64,000 bases of DNA, taken from JBMNMU01 sp050953505. Lineage in GTDB: Bacteria; Bacillota; Clostridia; Peptostreptococcales; Anaerovoracaceae. The position numbers were made by a program, and so were the translations under genes. A model generated the notes under the pieces. The model saw nothing but the letters and a program-made list of their open reading frames with translations. It was not told the DNA's origin and searched no databases. Below, in pieces: positions 26,292-34,308 of the stretch (position 1 is its first letter; each line of letters opens with the position of its first letter). The stretch is taken from positions 2,170,001 to 2,234,000 of the forward strand of contig JBMNMU010000001.1 in assembly GCA_050953505.1 (NCBI GenBank), given 5' to 3'.

Positions 26292-26765
26292 CTATTCTCT
26301 GATTTGCAGTAAAAGCTCTTCCTCTGTATAAACCCTGCCACTCTTTCCGGTATAAAAAAAATCTACCTCCCGGCTTTTCCCATTATCTGCTATGGGTTCC
26401 AAGCCTTCCTGGAGGATCGGGAACTCTGCTTCTGCTTCTATATTCTCCATTTCTGGCTCTTCTTTTTCATTTATTTTGTCCTGTGTAATTTCATCTAAAT
26501 CAAGCTTGTCCTGTATTAAGTCAGGCAGATTTTTGAGTTCTCCCTCAACAGCTATTAGGCGCTGATTTATGCTATTAAGGGTGTCTAGCTGAAGATCGAT
26601 TTTCCAATACCAAAGGCGAATCTTTCGCAAAATGATCCATATAAAAAAAATCACAATAATGAAAGCTACAGGAATAATCCATGATAGTGCAAATTGTGAG
26701 ACATTAAAACCAATATTGTGCAGTGATTCTGCTATATTATCGATAAACGCCGTATAATACATCAT
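26292..26765 (-). CDS. Single-pass membrane protein with coiled coil
   Basis: This 157-residue protein has one strong membrane helix (about 28-50, WIIPVAFIIVIFFIWIILRKI). A predicted coiled coil follows (LQLDTLNSINQRLIAVEGELKNLPDLIQDKLDLDEI), then an acidic stretch and a C-terminal EVDFFYTGKSGRVYTEEELLLQIRE segment, which looks like a short folded motif. ATG-ATG start behind AAAAGGTG. It lies 24 bases upstream of the zinc-ribbon gene on the same strand and is likely co-transcribed with it, so the two may act together at the membrane. No family recognised. Confidence 0.75.
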   Translation of the reverse strand: MMYYTAFIDNIAESLHNIGFNVSQFALSWIIPVAFIIVIFFIWIILRKIRLWYWKIDLQLDTLNSINQRLIAVEGELKNLPDLIQDKLDLDEITQDKINEKEEPEMENIEAEAEFPILQEGLEPIADNGKSREVDFFYTGKSGRVYTEEELLLQIRE

Positions 26766-26833
26766 CAGACACCTTTTTTATGTTTCTTAAAATTATTATA
26801 ATACACAATAGAAATTATTACAATAAAATACAA

Positions 26834-26862
26834 GAAAAAGAGAGCGGTGCATGACCGCTCCT
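26834..26862 (-). terminator. Terminator after the Asn/Ala/Gln repeat gene
   Basis: On the minus strand GAGCGGT-N5-ACCGCTC is followed by TCTTTTTCTT (26834-26860), a rho-independent terminator. Confidence 0.8.
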
Positions 26863-26888
26863 TCTATATGATAAAGAGAGATATAGAC

Positions 26889-26953
26889 TGGGTAGTAGGC
26901 TTTATCACCTTAGTGAATCAAAGCCTTGCATTATTAACCTTGGAGGTACTACC
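26889..26953 (-). other. Potential three-way-junction RNA just after the repeat gene
   Basis: GGTAGTA (26891-26897) pairs with TACTACC (26947-26953). Inside lie GGCTTT/AAAGCC and a short ACCT/AGGT pair. The structure begins directly at the stop codon of the repeat gene and precedes its terminator. It may be a 3' UTR fold. Evidence is base pairing only. Confidence 0.3.
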
Positions 26954-27625
26954 TTAGAAGTAAGAATTTCTGTTCTTTGTGACGTCTTTCATATCACCTT
27001 TATCGGTAATAGTTCTAACGTCATTATTAGCGTTTGCCATTCTGTTGCTCATATTTGCATTTGAACGAGCGTTGTTATTAGCATTGGTCGCCTTTGAGTA
27101 GGGGTTATTTTGAGTGTTTGTTGCATTTGTAGCGTTATAGCCCTGTGAAGTCCTATTCTGGGTGTTATACGCATTATTTTGGTAATTGTTCATATTTGCA
27201 TTTGAGCGAGTATTACTCTGTGCAACTCTTGGGTTGTGAGCGTTGGTTGCATTATTCTGAGCGTTATTCGCTCTGTTCTGTGCATTATTTGCTCTGTTCT
27301 GTGCATTATTTGCTCTGTTCTGTGCATTATTTGCTCTGTTTTGTGCATTTCTTGCATTGTTTTGAGCGTTATTCGCTTTGTTCTGCGCATTTTGAGTGTT
27401 TGTGGTGTTAGATGCACTGCTTTGGAAGTTATAATTTGTTGCGTTTGTGTTTTGAGCATTAGTCATTCTTGCATTAGAACGGGCGTTATTCTGAGCGTTT
27501 CGTGCATTGTTTTGAGTGCTTTGAAAGTTATCCATATTCCCTAAAGTTCCCTTTCCCTTCTTTTCTCTATTAGTACCTGCGTTTTGAGTTAATTCTGCAT
27601 TTCCCTTTTGATAGTTCAATTCCAT
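26954..27625 (-). CDS. Asn/Ala/Gln-rich repeat protein
   Basis: A 223-residue protein made largely of Asn, Ala, Gln, Arg, Thr and Ser. The middle carries perfect heptads NAQNRAN (about residues 93-125), flanked by looser NAQNNAR and NNAYNTQN units. It has no signal peptide, no membrane helix and no cysteine. The ends (MELNYQKGNAELTQNAG and KDVTKNRNSYF) are not repetitive, which argues for a real protein. At DNA level the heptads are a 21-bp minisatellite. GGGAGGG abuts the ATG; the TTG two codons later (27619) has better spacing and may be the true start. It could be a spore-associated or aggregation-prone structural protein; nothing here proves that. Confidence 0.65.
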   Translation of the reverse strand: MELNYQKGNAELTQNAGTNREKKGKGTLGNMDNFQSTQNNARNAQNNARSNARMTNAQNTNATNYNFQSSASNTTNTQNAQNKANNAQNNARNAQNRANNAQNRANNAQNRANNAQNRANNAQNNATNAHNPRVAQSNTRSNANMNNYQNNAYNTQNRTSQGYNATNATNTQNNPYSKATNANNNARSNANMSNRMANANNDVRTITDKGDMKDVTKNRNSYF

Positions 27626-28049
27626 CCCTCCCTATTTTTATTTTTCTCTAATAACTTTTTAATATTAGAGGCAATTTCAGGGATTTTTGTGTTATAATAA
27701 ACCCGTGAACAAAGTTTAATGCTACTGTTCATCTCTATACAAGCTACTATGCGGCAACGCCGTAAATTTTAATTCTTGGCAATTTGCCGCTAATCAATTT
27801 TAAGATTTTAATTTTTTCATAGTAATTTTGCCTTCTGTTATATTAATCGAATCAATTAAATACAATAATACTAATGGCTATGTCTATTAACATAAATTTC
27901 GTTGGAACCATGTCACATATATCGAAGTTTATGTTCTTATTTATAAAATTTTTCAAGTACATATTTGTACTTATTGTGTCCCACTAGACACTTTATTTGT
28001 CTATTTCCTAAAAAAATATTGTGCAATTAATGTAAAGGAGGGAATTTGT
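27626..28049. other. 424-base intergenic region between divergent genes
   Basis: AT-rich spacer between the Asn-rich repeat gene (minus) and the radical SAM gene (plus). It holds the inverted repeat GCGGCAA (27751-27757) / TTGCCGC (27784-27790) and a TATAAT at 27693-27698 without a convincing -35. No open frame with a ribosome binding site was found. Confidence 0.5.
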
Positions 28050-29399
28050 ATGGGTATGGTAAAGGAGAAATTGGAAGCCTTTGGATTGAAAAAGATTCTC
28101 AGCTATCTTGATTCCAACCCAAACGAAAATATTCCGAAAATTATTGACTGGATGGAAAAGTTTGATAAAGACAACCTATATTCCACACCATATAGATTAG
28201 CTAGAGAGGCTTTAGCAGATCCAGACAATAATTGGAACATACTGCTGAATCGCTTCTATACTGATATTGATGATGATGTGAGAAAGCTTTTGTTTGAGAA
28301 CTTTTTTGTTAACTCTTTGTACCTTCGCAACCAACGGAGAAAATACTACGAGGAGAAATACGATTGCAATATTCCTTGGACATTGCTGCTAGATCCAACC
28401 TCAGCCTGTAATCTTCAATGTATAGGTTGCTGGGCATCTGAGTATGGCCATAAGCAATCCCTAAGCTTTGAAATTCTTGATGATATCATACGACAAGGCA
28501 AAGAATTAGGCATGCACATGTATATTTTTACCGGAGGGGAACCACTTGTGCGTAAAGATGATGTAATCAAGCTCTGCGAAAGGCACAATGATTGCGTTTT
28601 CTCCGCCTTTACCAACGGCACACTTATTGATGATGCTTTTGCAGACGAAATGCTTCGTGTAAAAAATTTTATGCCTGCAATTAGTATTGATGGATTTGAA
28701 AAAGAGACTGATGAAAGGCGTGGTAAGGGTACATACAAGGCCGTCATGGAAGCCATGGATAGACTAAGAATAAGGAAGCTTCCCTTTGGTTTTTCAGCTT
28801 GCTACCATAGAAACAACGCAGAAGTCATCGGTAGTGAAGAATTTATTGATGAATTAATAGATAGAGGATGTAAGTTCGGGTGGTTCTTTACTTACATGCC
28901 TGTAGGAAATAAAGCTGTACCGGAGCTTTTGGCAACACCGGAGCAGCGAGAATACATGTATCACCAAACGAGAAAATTCCGGAAAACGAAACCTATTTTC
29001 ACAGTAGATTTCTGGAACGACGGCGAGTATATAGACGGTTGTATAGCAGGTGGACGCTGCTATCTGCATATTAATGCGGCAGGAGATATTGAACCGTGTG
29101 CTTTTATTCATTATGCAGACTCTAATATCAAAGAAAAAAACCTTCTAGAAGCACTTCGATCTCCATTGTTTATGCAGTATAGAAAGAATCAGCCTTTTAA
29201 CGAAAACATGCTCCGACCTTGTCCACTACTAGATAATCCGGGAAAACTACCTGAGCTGGTTCATAATTCTGGCGCCTACTCCACTGACCTAGCAAGCCCG
29301 GAAGATGTGGATTCATTAAACGCTAAATGTGTCGATGCTGCCGAAAAGTGGAAGGTTACTGCAGATAAGCTTTGGGACAGTAGGGAAATCCGATCGTAA
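28050..29399 (+). CDS. Radical SAM / SPASM-domain protein
   Basis: A 449-residue radical S-adenosylmethionine enzyme. After a helical N-terminal part (1-110), the cluster motif is CNLQCIGC (C-x3-C-x2-C, about residues 122-129). The SAM-binding GGEP is in MYIFTGGEPLVRK, and AISIDGFEKETDERRGKGTY is typical of peptide-modifying and heme-related members. The C-terminus has CIAGGRCYLHINAAGDIEPCAF and a later LRPCPLLDNP, a SPASM-like arrangement for a second Fe-S cluster. ATG start with AAAGGAGGG. No precursor peptide or maturation partner is evident beside it; a terminator follows, so it is a single-gene unit. Substrate unknown. Confidence 0.88.
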   Translation: MGMVKEKLEAFGLKKILSYLDSNPNENIPKIIDWMEKFDKDNLYSTPYRLAREALADPDNNWNILLNRFYTDIDDDVRKLLFENFFVNSLYLRNQRRKYYEEKYDCNIPWTLLLDPTSACNLQCIGCWASEYGHKQSLSFEILDDIIRQGKELGMHMYIFTGGEPLVRKDDVIKLCERHNDCVFSAFTNGTLIDDAFADEMLRVKNFMPAISIDGFEKETDERRGKGTYKAVMEAMDRLRIRKLPFGFSACYHRNNAEVIGSEEFIDELIDRGCKFGWFFTYMPVGNKAVPELLATPEQREYMYHQTRKFRKTKPIFTVDFWNDGEYIDGCIAGGRCYLHINAAGDIEPCAFIHYADSNIKEKNLLEALRSPLFMQYRKNQPFNENMLRPCPLLDNPGKLPELVHNSGAYSTDLASPEDVDSLNAKCVDAAEKWKVTADKLWDSREIRS

Positions 29400-29406
29400 A
29401 AAAATC

Positions 29407-29437
29407 AAGAAGCCCCCCCCCGCGGGGCCTCTTTTTT
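29407..29437 (+). terminator. Terminator after the radical SAM gene
   Basis: GAAGCCCC...GGGGCCTC with a following TTTTTT run. The loop contains a nine-C homopolymer (29413-29421). Confidence 0.8.
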
Positions 29438-29483
29438 CATTTGACTTTCTAAAATTATCCTGATTTTTTTATATTTTTTTATA

Positions 29484-29512
29484 TTGACAAGCTTAAACTC
29501 CAGTGCTACAAT
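29484..29512 (+). promoter_or_regulatory. Promoter of tRNA-Lys
   Basis: TTGACA (29484-29489), 17 bases, TACAAT (29507-29512), placed 27 bases before the tRNA. Confidence 0.85.
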
Positions 29513-29539
29513 AATAAATGCGTCAAAACGCATTGATAT

Positions 29540-29615
29540 GCTTCGTTAGCTCAGATGGTAGAGCACCTGACTCTTAATCAGGGTGTCCGGGGTTCGATCC
29601 CCCGACGGAGTACCA
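29540..29615 (+). tRNA. tRNA-Lys (anticodon CTT)
   Basis: A 76-base cloverleaf with 7-bp acceptor stem (first pair G-T), D-arm GCTCAGATGGTAGAGC, anticodon arm CCTGA-CTCTTAA-TCAGG giving anticodon CTT (reads AAG), T-arm CCGGGGTTCGATCCCCCG and encoded CCA. Promoter and terminator flank it closely, so it is a single-tRNA unit. Confidence 0.97.
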
Positions 29616-29619
29616 AGCA

Positions 29620-29648
29620 AAAAACTCGCTTAAAAGCGAGTTTTTTTA
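29620..29648 (+). terminator. Terminator of tRNA-Lys
   Basis: CTCGCTT-AA-AAGCGAG (29625-29640) followed by eight T. Confidence 0.95.
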
Positions 29649-29788
29649 TTTTTTGAATAACAATAGGAATCGTACCGAGAGAAAATAACGCGTAAGAAAA
29701 TCACACAAGGAATCAAAACCCCAAAGTTTAATAAATTTCCTATAATTGGGCATCCTATTCTACAGAAAAAAGAAAGGAGTCACAATAA

Positions 29789-29920
29789 ATGGATCAAAAT
29801 ATCATGAAAATTGCAGATTTATCTCCCGAAGATGTTGATAATATCAACAACATCCAATCTCAAATTAAAACCCGAGATAACAAAGAAATAATACTAATAG
29901 CTTACGAGAAAAACGCATAA
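29789..29920 (+). CDS. Very small hypothetical protein (43 aa)
   Basis: An ATG with AAAGGAGT upstream opens a 43-codon frame: MDQNIMKIADLSPEDVDNIN at the start and IILIAYEKNA at the end. The composition is normal for a folded helical protein with a short hydrophobic end. A strong stem-loop terminator follows at 29951-29996. No family recognised. It could be one of the many small sporulation-stage proteins of clostridia; this is inference only. Confidence 0.6.
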   Translation: MDQNIMKIADLSPEDVDNINNIQSQIKTRDNKEIILIAYEKNA

Positions 29921-29948
29921 GATTTTAGGTTTAATCCGTATCAAAATA

Positions 29949-29997
29949 AAAATGCTTCAGAGCTTCCGATCATAGAATAAACTCTGAAGTATTTTTA
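29949..29997. terminator. Bidirectional terminator between two small genes
   Basis: AATGCTTCAGAG (29951-29962) and CTCTGAAGTATT (29982-29993) pair, with A-rich left and T-rich right flanks. It separates the convergent small genes at 29789-29920 and 30006-30179. Confidence 0.8.
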
Positions 29998-30005
29998 ATT
30001 GATGC

Positions 30006-30179
30006 TTATCTTTTTGTTGCGGCATCTCCAGCCATCAAGGATGCTTTTGTTCTTTCTGCACCGTTTTGCCAAACCATATAACCTAAACTTTCTACTTGAG
30101 GTGTATGTTGGGGATCATTAGTTGCATTAAACAGCCCAGTCTGACTTGTCATTTTTTGAAAAATATTAGTTTTACCCAT
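30006..30179 (-). CDS. Very small hypothetical protein (57 aa)
   Basis: The minus-strand frame starts at ATG 30177-30179 behind TGGAGGACACAAA. The protein begins MGKTNIFQKMTSQTGLFNAT and continues with a PQHTPQVESLGYMVWQNGAER segment, ending GDAATKR. It has no cysteine, no signal and no membrane helix. It is downstream of a convergent terminator and upstream-adjacent to ytvI in the same orientation. Family not recognised. Ribosome binding site and balanced composition make it credible. Confidence 0.6.
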   Translation of the reverse strand: MGKTNIFQKMTSQTGLFNATNDPQHTPQVESLGYMVWQNGAERTKASLMAGDAATKR

Positions 30180-30273
30180 TTTGTGTCCTCCATTTCAATT
30201 ATTTCATTTGTTATTCTTCCCATGAAATGACTTTTTATGAGGACAGATTCCATTGTGCAAAAAATGCAACTGG

Positions 30274-31347
30274 CTACTTGAACAAATTAATGGTACCCGT
30301 TCGATCCAAATATCTCAGCAGCGCAAGTGTAATTGGAAAACCAAACAATCCTATTACGCCGAACAATTGTGCTCCCACAAACATGGCCATCAGCGTTACT
30401 ATTGGGTGAAGACCGATTCGTTTGCCGACGATTCTCGGTTCTATAACATTTCTAACAATGGTTACGAATACATAAATGATAAAAAGACCGATAGCTAAAG
30501 AGTAGTTTCCACGAATCACTTCGAAAAGCGTCCAAGGAATCATAATCCCTCCTGTTCCCAGAACAGGCAAGACATCAAAGATAGCAATAAGTAGGGCGAC
30601 AAGAATAGCCCGGGAAATGCCAAGAATAGTAAATCCAATGGATAATTCAACAAAGGTAATGGTCATAATCAAAAGGTAAGACGTAATGTATTTAAATAAG
30701 ACACCTACAATATATTCTTTAATTTTTAATATCAATTCCCTGCCTCTAGGGGAAAACTGTCTCATTACAAATCCAACAACCATATCGTAATCTATTGCGA
30801 TAAAAAAGGAGGAAATAACCATCATCAGTAGCTTAATAAAAAAGATTGGAAGTGATGATGCAAGGCCAGAGACAGACGTAAGTAGGGATACAGAAAAACT
30901 AGATATGGACTCTCCCATGGATTGAGTAAATTGCCTAAAATACGCGTTTAATACCGTTTGTAGAGTAGGATCTAGTTCGTAGATTTGAAGCTCAATATCG
31001 TCAAACAATGAAAGCAATGCCGGCATAACCTGGTATTCATAAATAAAGGGAAGCCGAATAACTAAATCTGTAAAAATGGAAAACATCTTCAGACCAAGTA
31101 AAACAATCAGAATTCCAATCGTACCGTAAAAAAGCAGAACAAATACCATGGCAACAAGCTTATACGGAATTCTGGTTTTAACCGCAACAAACCTAGCCGG
31201 TGTTTTGAGTATGAAGGCAATGATAAAAGCTGCGACAAAAGGTGCGATTAGCCCTAGCCCATATTGCAATAACAGATAAATCAAAACAACGATAAATGTA
31301 TAGTACACAAAATTGATTACATATCTGTATTTTTTTCTAAACTCCAT
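30274..31347 (-). CDS. ytvI: YtvI-type sporulation integral membrane protein (AI-2E transporter family)
   Basis: A protein of 357 residues from ATG 31347 (GGGAGCAGA upstream); the frame extends to 31479 but those codons lie in a hairpin repeat and lack a site. It has about seven or eight membrane helices, starting YVINFVYYTFIVVLIYLLLQYGLGLIAPF. The family signature is near the C-terminus (DVLPVLGTGGIMIPWTLFEVIRGNYSLAIGL, then IEPRIVGKRIGLHPIVTLMAMFVG). YtvI is produced during sporulation in Bacillus; its transport role is not settled. The gene supports a spore-forming host. Confidence 0.85.
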   Translation of the reverse strand: MEFRKKYRYVINFVYYTFIVVLIYLLLQYGLGLIAPFVAAFIIAFILKTPARFVAVKTRIPYKLVAMVFVLLFYGTIGILIVLLGLKMFSIFTDLVIRLPFIYEYQVMPALLSLFDDIELQIYELDPTLQTVLNAYFRQFTQSMGESISSFSVSLLTSVSGLASSLPIFFIKLLMMVISSFFIAIDYDMVVGFVMRQFSPRGRELILKIKEYIVGVLFKYITSYLLIMTITFVELSIGFTILGISRAILVALLIAIFDVLPVLGTGGIMIPWTLFEVIRGNYSLAIGLFIIYVFVTIVRNVIEPRIVGKRIGLHPIVTLMAMFVGAQLFGVIGLFGFPITLALLRYLDRTGTINLFK

Positions 31348-31448
31348 TCTGCTCCCTCTTTGCTTCCTGTTTTGCTCCTGTGAAGTCTGGGTTAATACCA
31401 CAGATTTATCTGATAAAATTTGAAAAATTTTCATATAGACTGCCGTGT

Positions 31449-31488
31449 GCCGTGCAAAACAATTCTGTTTATTGGGCAAAATGTTTGA
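31449..31488 (+). repeat. Single hairpin repeat copy upstream of ytvI
   Basis: GCCGTGCAAAACAATTCTG...TATTGGGCAAAATGTTTG is a diverged copy of the hairpin family at 4435-4473 and 18003-18121. Here it points away from the nearest gene. The rest of 31489-31998 is AT-rich, with no supported gene. Confidence 0.5.
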
Positions 31489-31998
31489 ATTCTTCTTAAT
31501 TCAATTATATGTTTTATAAAAAGTACAGTCAAATGTTTTATCTCTATAGAGAAGTTTTACACCAGCAGTTGGTTGCCCACTTGTAATTCTATAATAGCAT
31601 ATTTAGTTAACTTTTTTCATGCAATAAACTTGGCATTTCTCAGTTCTGACAATTAATTTTTCAAAATTGACAATGCCCTTTGGTTTTTATAGCTAAAATT
31701 TTGAATAAAAAATCAATTTTTTTCTGTAAAATGTGCTGCTCTACTTTTCGATGAACTAATCCGAACCCTCCGTATTTAGCCAATATTCCGTCAATTATAA
31801 TAAACAAATTAAAATTAAAGTGCATTAAATGTAAGTTTGGCATAAAACCTGCTACATATATTATTGACATATTTTAATAGGCGCAAACTGCATAATAATT
31901 CTTTATGTTTAGTCTTACAATTTACTAAATTCGGAATTACTTAGAGTGGTAACAATACCAGAAAGATTAATTCTTGTTAAGATTAAGGAGGAACAAAA

Positions 31999-33396
31999 AT
32001 GATCACAGATTTAAAAAGTCCTTACAGAATCGTCAGCGATGAAATTCTTGAAAAATTAAGAGCACGAGAAGATGAAATTTACCATAGCAGAACAAAGAAG
32101 AGCAAAGAAGCATTTGAAAAGGCACATGAAAACCTTTTAAATGGTGTGCCTATGCCATGGATGGGAGACTGGGGAACGGACCACCCTATTTTCCTTGCAA
32201 GCGCAAAAGGCAATAAGCTTATCGACATCGACGGAAACGAATATGTAGACTTCTGTTTAGGTGATACTGGAGCCATGTTCGGGCACTCTCCTGACGCAAC
32301 TGTGGCCGCAATCAGAGAGCAAGCAGACAAAGGTATTACCGCGATGATGCCTACCCTAGATTCCCTAGAAATCGGAAAAGAAATGGGTAGAAGGTTTGGC
32401 CTTCCTTACTGGCAGGTTGCCATGACCGCAACTGAAGCGAATAGATATGTCATAAGAAACTGTCGTGCTCTAACAGGAAGACCTAAAATATTATCCATGA
32501 ATGAAAGCTATCACGGTAGCTTAGATGAAACTCTTCCACATATCGGTCCGGACGGAAAGTTGCAATTAAGATCTGAATATGATATGAACCCAGGGCTTCC
32601 TAAAGACCTCCTTTCTGTAGTAATAGAATTTAATGATTTTGAAGCTCTTGAAAAAGCACTTGAAAAAAGGGATTGTGCTGCAATCCTACTTGAACCAGTA
32701 ATGACAAATTGCGGAATGGTACTTCCTGCTCCCGGATATCTTGATAAGGTAAGAGAGCTTTGCACAAAAACTGGTACCTATATGATTATTGATGAAACCC
32801 ATACCTTCTCCGAAGGATACGGCGGATATACAAAAGCTTATGGATTAAAACCGGACTTTGTAACAATTGGTAAATCCATAGCCGGAGGAGTACCAATAGC
32901 AGCATACGGATTTACCCAGGAAGTAGCCGGTAAAATCAATGCTACTTATGGGCATCAAGGTGTATCTGACCCAATGGGTATTGGTGGAACTTTATCAGCT
33001 AATGCATTTGCAATAGCTGCAATGAAAGCAACCCTTGAACATGTTGCCACAGAAGAAGCCTTTGAAAAAATGTTTGCTGGATTAGATCGGTTAGCAAACG
33101 GCCTCGATGAGGTACTTAAAAAGCATAATGTTCAATGGAGCATTACAAGAAGCGGAGCAAGATGTGAGCTTCAATTCATGCCTACACTACCAAAGAATGG
33201 TTCGGAGGCGAAAAATCATTTTGATTGGCAGCTGATGTATTACACCCACGTATATCTTTCAAATAGAGGTATCATCATAACGCCATTCCACAATATGATG
33301 CTTGTTCCCCCTTGTGCAACTAACGAGGACATTGACCGACTGGTTAAAGGCTGGGATGATTGCTTAGCTGAGCTTGTAGCTGTTAGTAAGCAATAA
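31999..33396 (+). CDS. Class III PLP-dependent aminotransferase (GSA-aminomutase-like)
   Basis: A 465-residue fold-type I PLP enzyme. It shows FCLGDTGAMFGHSPDATVAAI near the N-terminus, the YHGS loop, the conserved metal/cofactor aspartate in YMIIDETHTF, and the PLP lysine in FVTIGKSIAGGVPIAAYG. The segment MTATEANRYVIRNCRALTG matches the cofactor-phosphate loop of class III transaminases and of glutamate-1-semialdehyde 2,1-aminomutase. No other heme gene is nearby, so an omega- or beta-amino acid transaminase is more likely than HemL. Start ATG with AAGGAGG. It stands alone behind a 500-base spacer and ahead of a terminator. Confidence 0.85.
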   Translation: MITDLKSPYRIVSDEILEKLRAREDEIYHSRTKKSKEAFEKAHENLLNGVPMPWMGDWGTDHPIFLASAKGNKLIDIDGNEYVDFCLGDTGAMFGHSPDATVAAIREQADKGITAMMPTLDSLEIGKEMGRRFGLPYWQVAMTATEANRYVIRNCRALTGRPKILSMNESYHGSLDETLPHIGPDGKLQLRSEYDMNPGLPKDLLSVVIEFNDFEALEKALEKRDCAAILLEPVMTNCGMVLPAPGYLDKVRELCTKTGTYMIIDETHTFSEGYGGYTKAYGLKPDFVTIGKSIAGGVPIAAYGFTQEVAGKINATYGHQGVSDPMGIGGTLSANAFAIAAMKATLEHVATEEAFEKMFAGLDRLANGLDEVLKKHNVQWSITRSGARCELQFMPTLPKNGSEAKNHFDWQLMYYTHVYLSNRGIIITPFHNMMLVPPCATNEDIDRLVKGWDDCLAELVAVSKQ

Positions 33397-33441
33397 ATCT
33401 TCTAAAGTATAAAAGACCCATTCACCTGTGGTTCTCCTAAT

Positions 33442-33481
33442 AAAACCTTCCCTGTGGTAAGAAGCAGGGAAGGTTTTTATT
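33442..33481. terminator. Terminator after the aminotransferase gene
   Basis: AAACCTTCCCTG and CAGGGAAGGTTTTT pair around a 9-base loop; works in both directions for the convergent neighbours. Confidence 0.9.
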
Positions 33482-33487
33482 ATAATA

Positions 33488-33673
33488 TTATTCTAGATTA
33501 TTAATAAATTCCTGTAATTTACGTGCTTGTAGCCCTTCAACTACAGCTTGTTCTCTAAAAAACGTCTTTATCTCATCATCATCGATTCTTCCTGCATAAG
33601 CCTTAAAATCCCTTACCTTTTCCTGGGTATCTAATAAAGCTTTTTTGAGATAATCTTCCGTTGTCATTTCCAT
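33488..33673 (-). CDS. Small helical hypothetical protein (61 aa)
   Basis: MEMTTEDYLKKALLDTQEKV begins a highly charged, probably all-helical protein with a second helix FFREQAVVEGLQARKLQEFI. GGGAGGG precedes the ATG at 7 bases. The helix pattern faintly resembles half of a rubrerythrin/ferritin-like bundle, but it lacks the ExxH iron motif. Part of a run of three small minus-strand genes. Family not recognised. Confidence 0.65.
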   Translation of the reverse strand: MEMTTEDYLKKALLDTQEKVRDFKAYAGRIDDDEIKTFFREQAVVEGLQARKLQEFINNLE

Positions 33674-33710
33674 CTTTGTACCCTCCCTATTATCATAATT
33701 TAACTTTTAT

Positions 33711-34022
33711 TTACTTATATTCTCCAGCCACTGTAGAATCTGTACCTTGTGCAAAATCAAGGATTTCCGATTGGGACATCTGGAAGCCGTTTTCCATCTG
33801 ATCCACGCCCTCCCCCTCAATTCCCTTAAAAGGCATATGATTAAAGCTATCTTTAATCATTTTTTCATCCTGGGACGTTAATAATGTTGAATCTCCATTA
33901 CGTCCAACAAGATTCTGGCTGGTAAAAGGAGATTTTGTCCCCTGGTTTAAGCCATACTTTTCAACAATTTCACTATCCAATGGCACCCTTCTGTTCCCTA
34001 CTTCTATATATAATTCTTTCAT
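33711..34022 (-). CDS. Small hypothetical protein (103 aa)
   Basis: From ATG 34022, with AGGAAGG upstream, the protein starts MKELYIEVGNRRVPLDSEIV. The rest is polar and probably flexible (SPFTSQNLVGRNGD, MSQSEILDFAQGTDS). There is no signal peptide, membrane helix or cysteine. The frame extends upstream to 34052 without a better site. It lies between two other small genes in the same orientation. Family not recognised. Confidence 0.65.
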   Translation of the reverse strand: MKELYIEVGNRRVPLDSEIVEKYGLNQGTKSPFTSQNLVGRNGDSTLLTSQDEKMIKDSFNHMPFKGIEGEGVDQMENGFQMSQSEILDFAQGTDSTVAGEYK

Positions 34023-34060
34023 TTCTAGCCTTCCTTTTACCCCAGTTGTCAAAATTAATT

Positions 34061-34195
34061 TTAGTGTTTTTTCAAACCAAACACATCTCTTGCACTTTCT
34101 CCCTGTGGATCATGCTTCACATTTTTCTTAGAATCAAACTTGCCATCTTCCTTCTTATTATCCTTTTTATTCCTGTTATGTTTGCTGTTACTCAT
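34061..34195 (-). CDS. Very small Lys/Asn-rich protein (44 aa, CPC_1213-like)
   Basis: An ATG at 34193-34195 with AAGGAGAAAA upstream opens a 44-codon frame: MSNSKHNRNKKDNKKEDGKF first, then VKHDPQGESARDVFGLKKH. The C-terminal HDPQGESARxVFG pattern is what I recall of the small clostridial CPC_1213 family, known only as a conserved short protein. Too short to be found by length-limited searches. Recall is from memory, so the family name needs checking. Confidence 0.6.
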   Translation of the reverse strand: MSNSKHNRNKKDNKKEDGKFDSKKNVKHDPQGESARDVFGLKKH

Positions 34196-34308
34196 TTTTT
34201 CTCCTTCTAAATTTAAAATATTATTTTGTTCTCTAATAATATTTTTCCCCTGCTACTTGATCTTTTATGAGCTGAAAAATCAATCATTTATTTCCAAATA
34301 ACTCCCCT

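Noticed and set aside
27145..27544. Long open frames overlapping the Asn-rich gene (88 and 102 codons antisense, plus an alternative sense frame)
   Set aside because: A 21-bp repeat without stops is open in several frames at once. Only the 223-codon frame has a ribosome binding site and a terminator.
28050..29399. RiPP (modified peptide) biosynthesis cluster around the radical SAM/SPASM gene
   Set aside because: No precursor-like small gene, peptidase or exporter lies in the same operon; the gene is followed by its own terminator. The nearby 43-residue protein is in a separate unit after the tRNA.
29413..29421. Run of nine C in the terminator loop as a phase-variation tract
   Set aside because: It lies after the stop codon in a terminator, so length changes would not alter a protein; it may only be a sequencing-sensitive homopolymer.
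31348..31479. Longer YtvI start at 31479
   Set aside because: The first codons fall in a hairpin repeat copy, and the family begins near the basic MEFRKKYRYV segment preceded by GGGAG.
31661..31870. 69-codon minus-strand frame in the spacer before the aminotransferase gene
   Set aside because: No ribosome binding site, Phe/Ile-rich composition as expected for AT-rich non-coding DNA, and no recognisable family.
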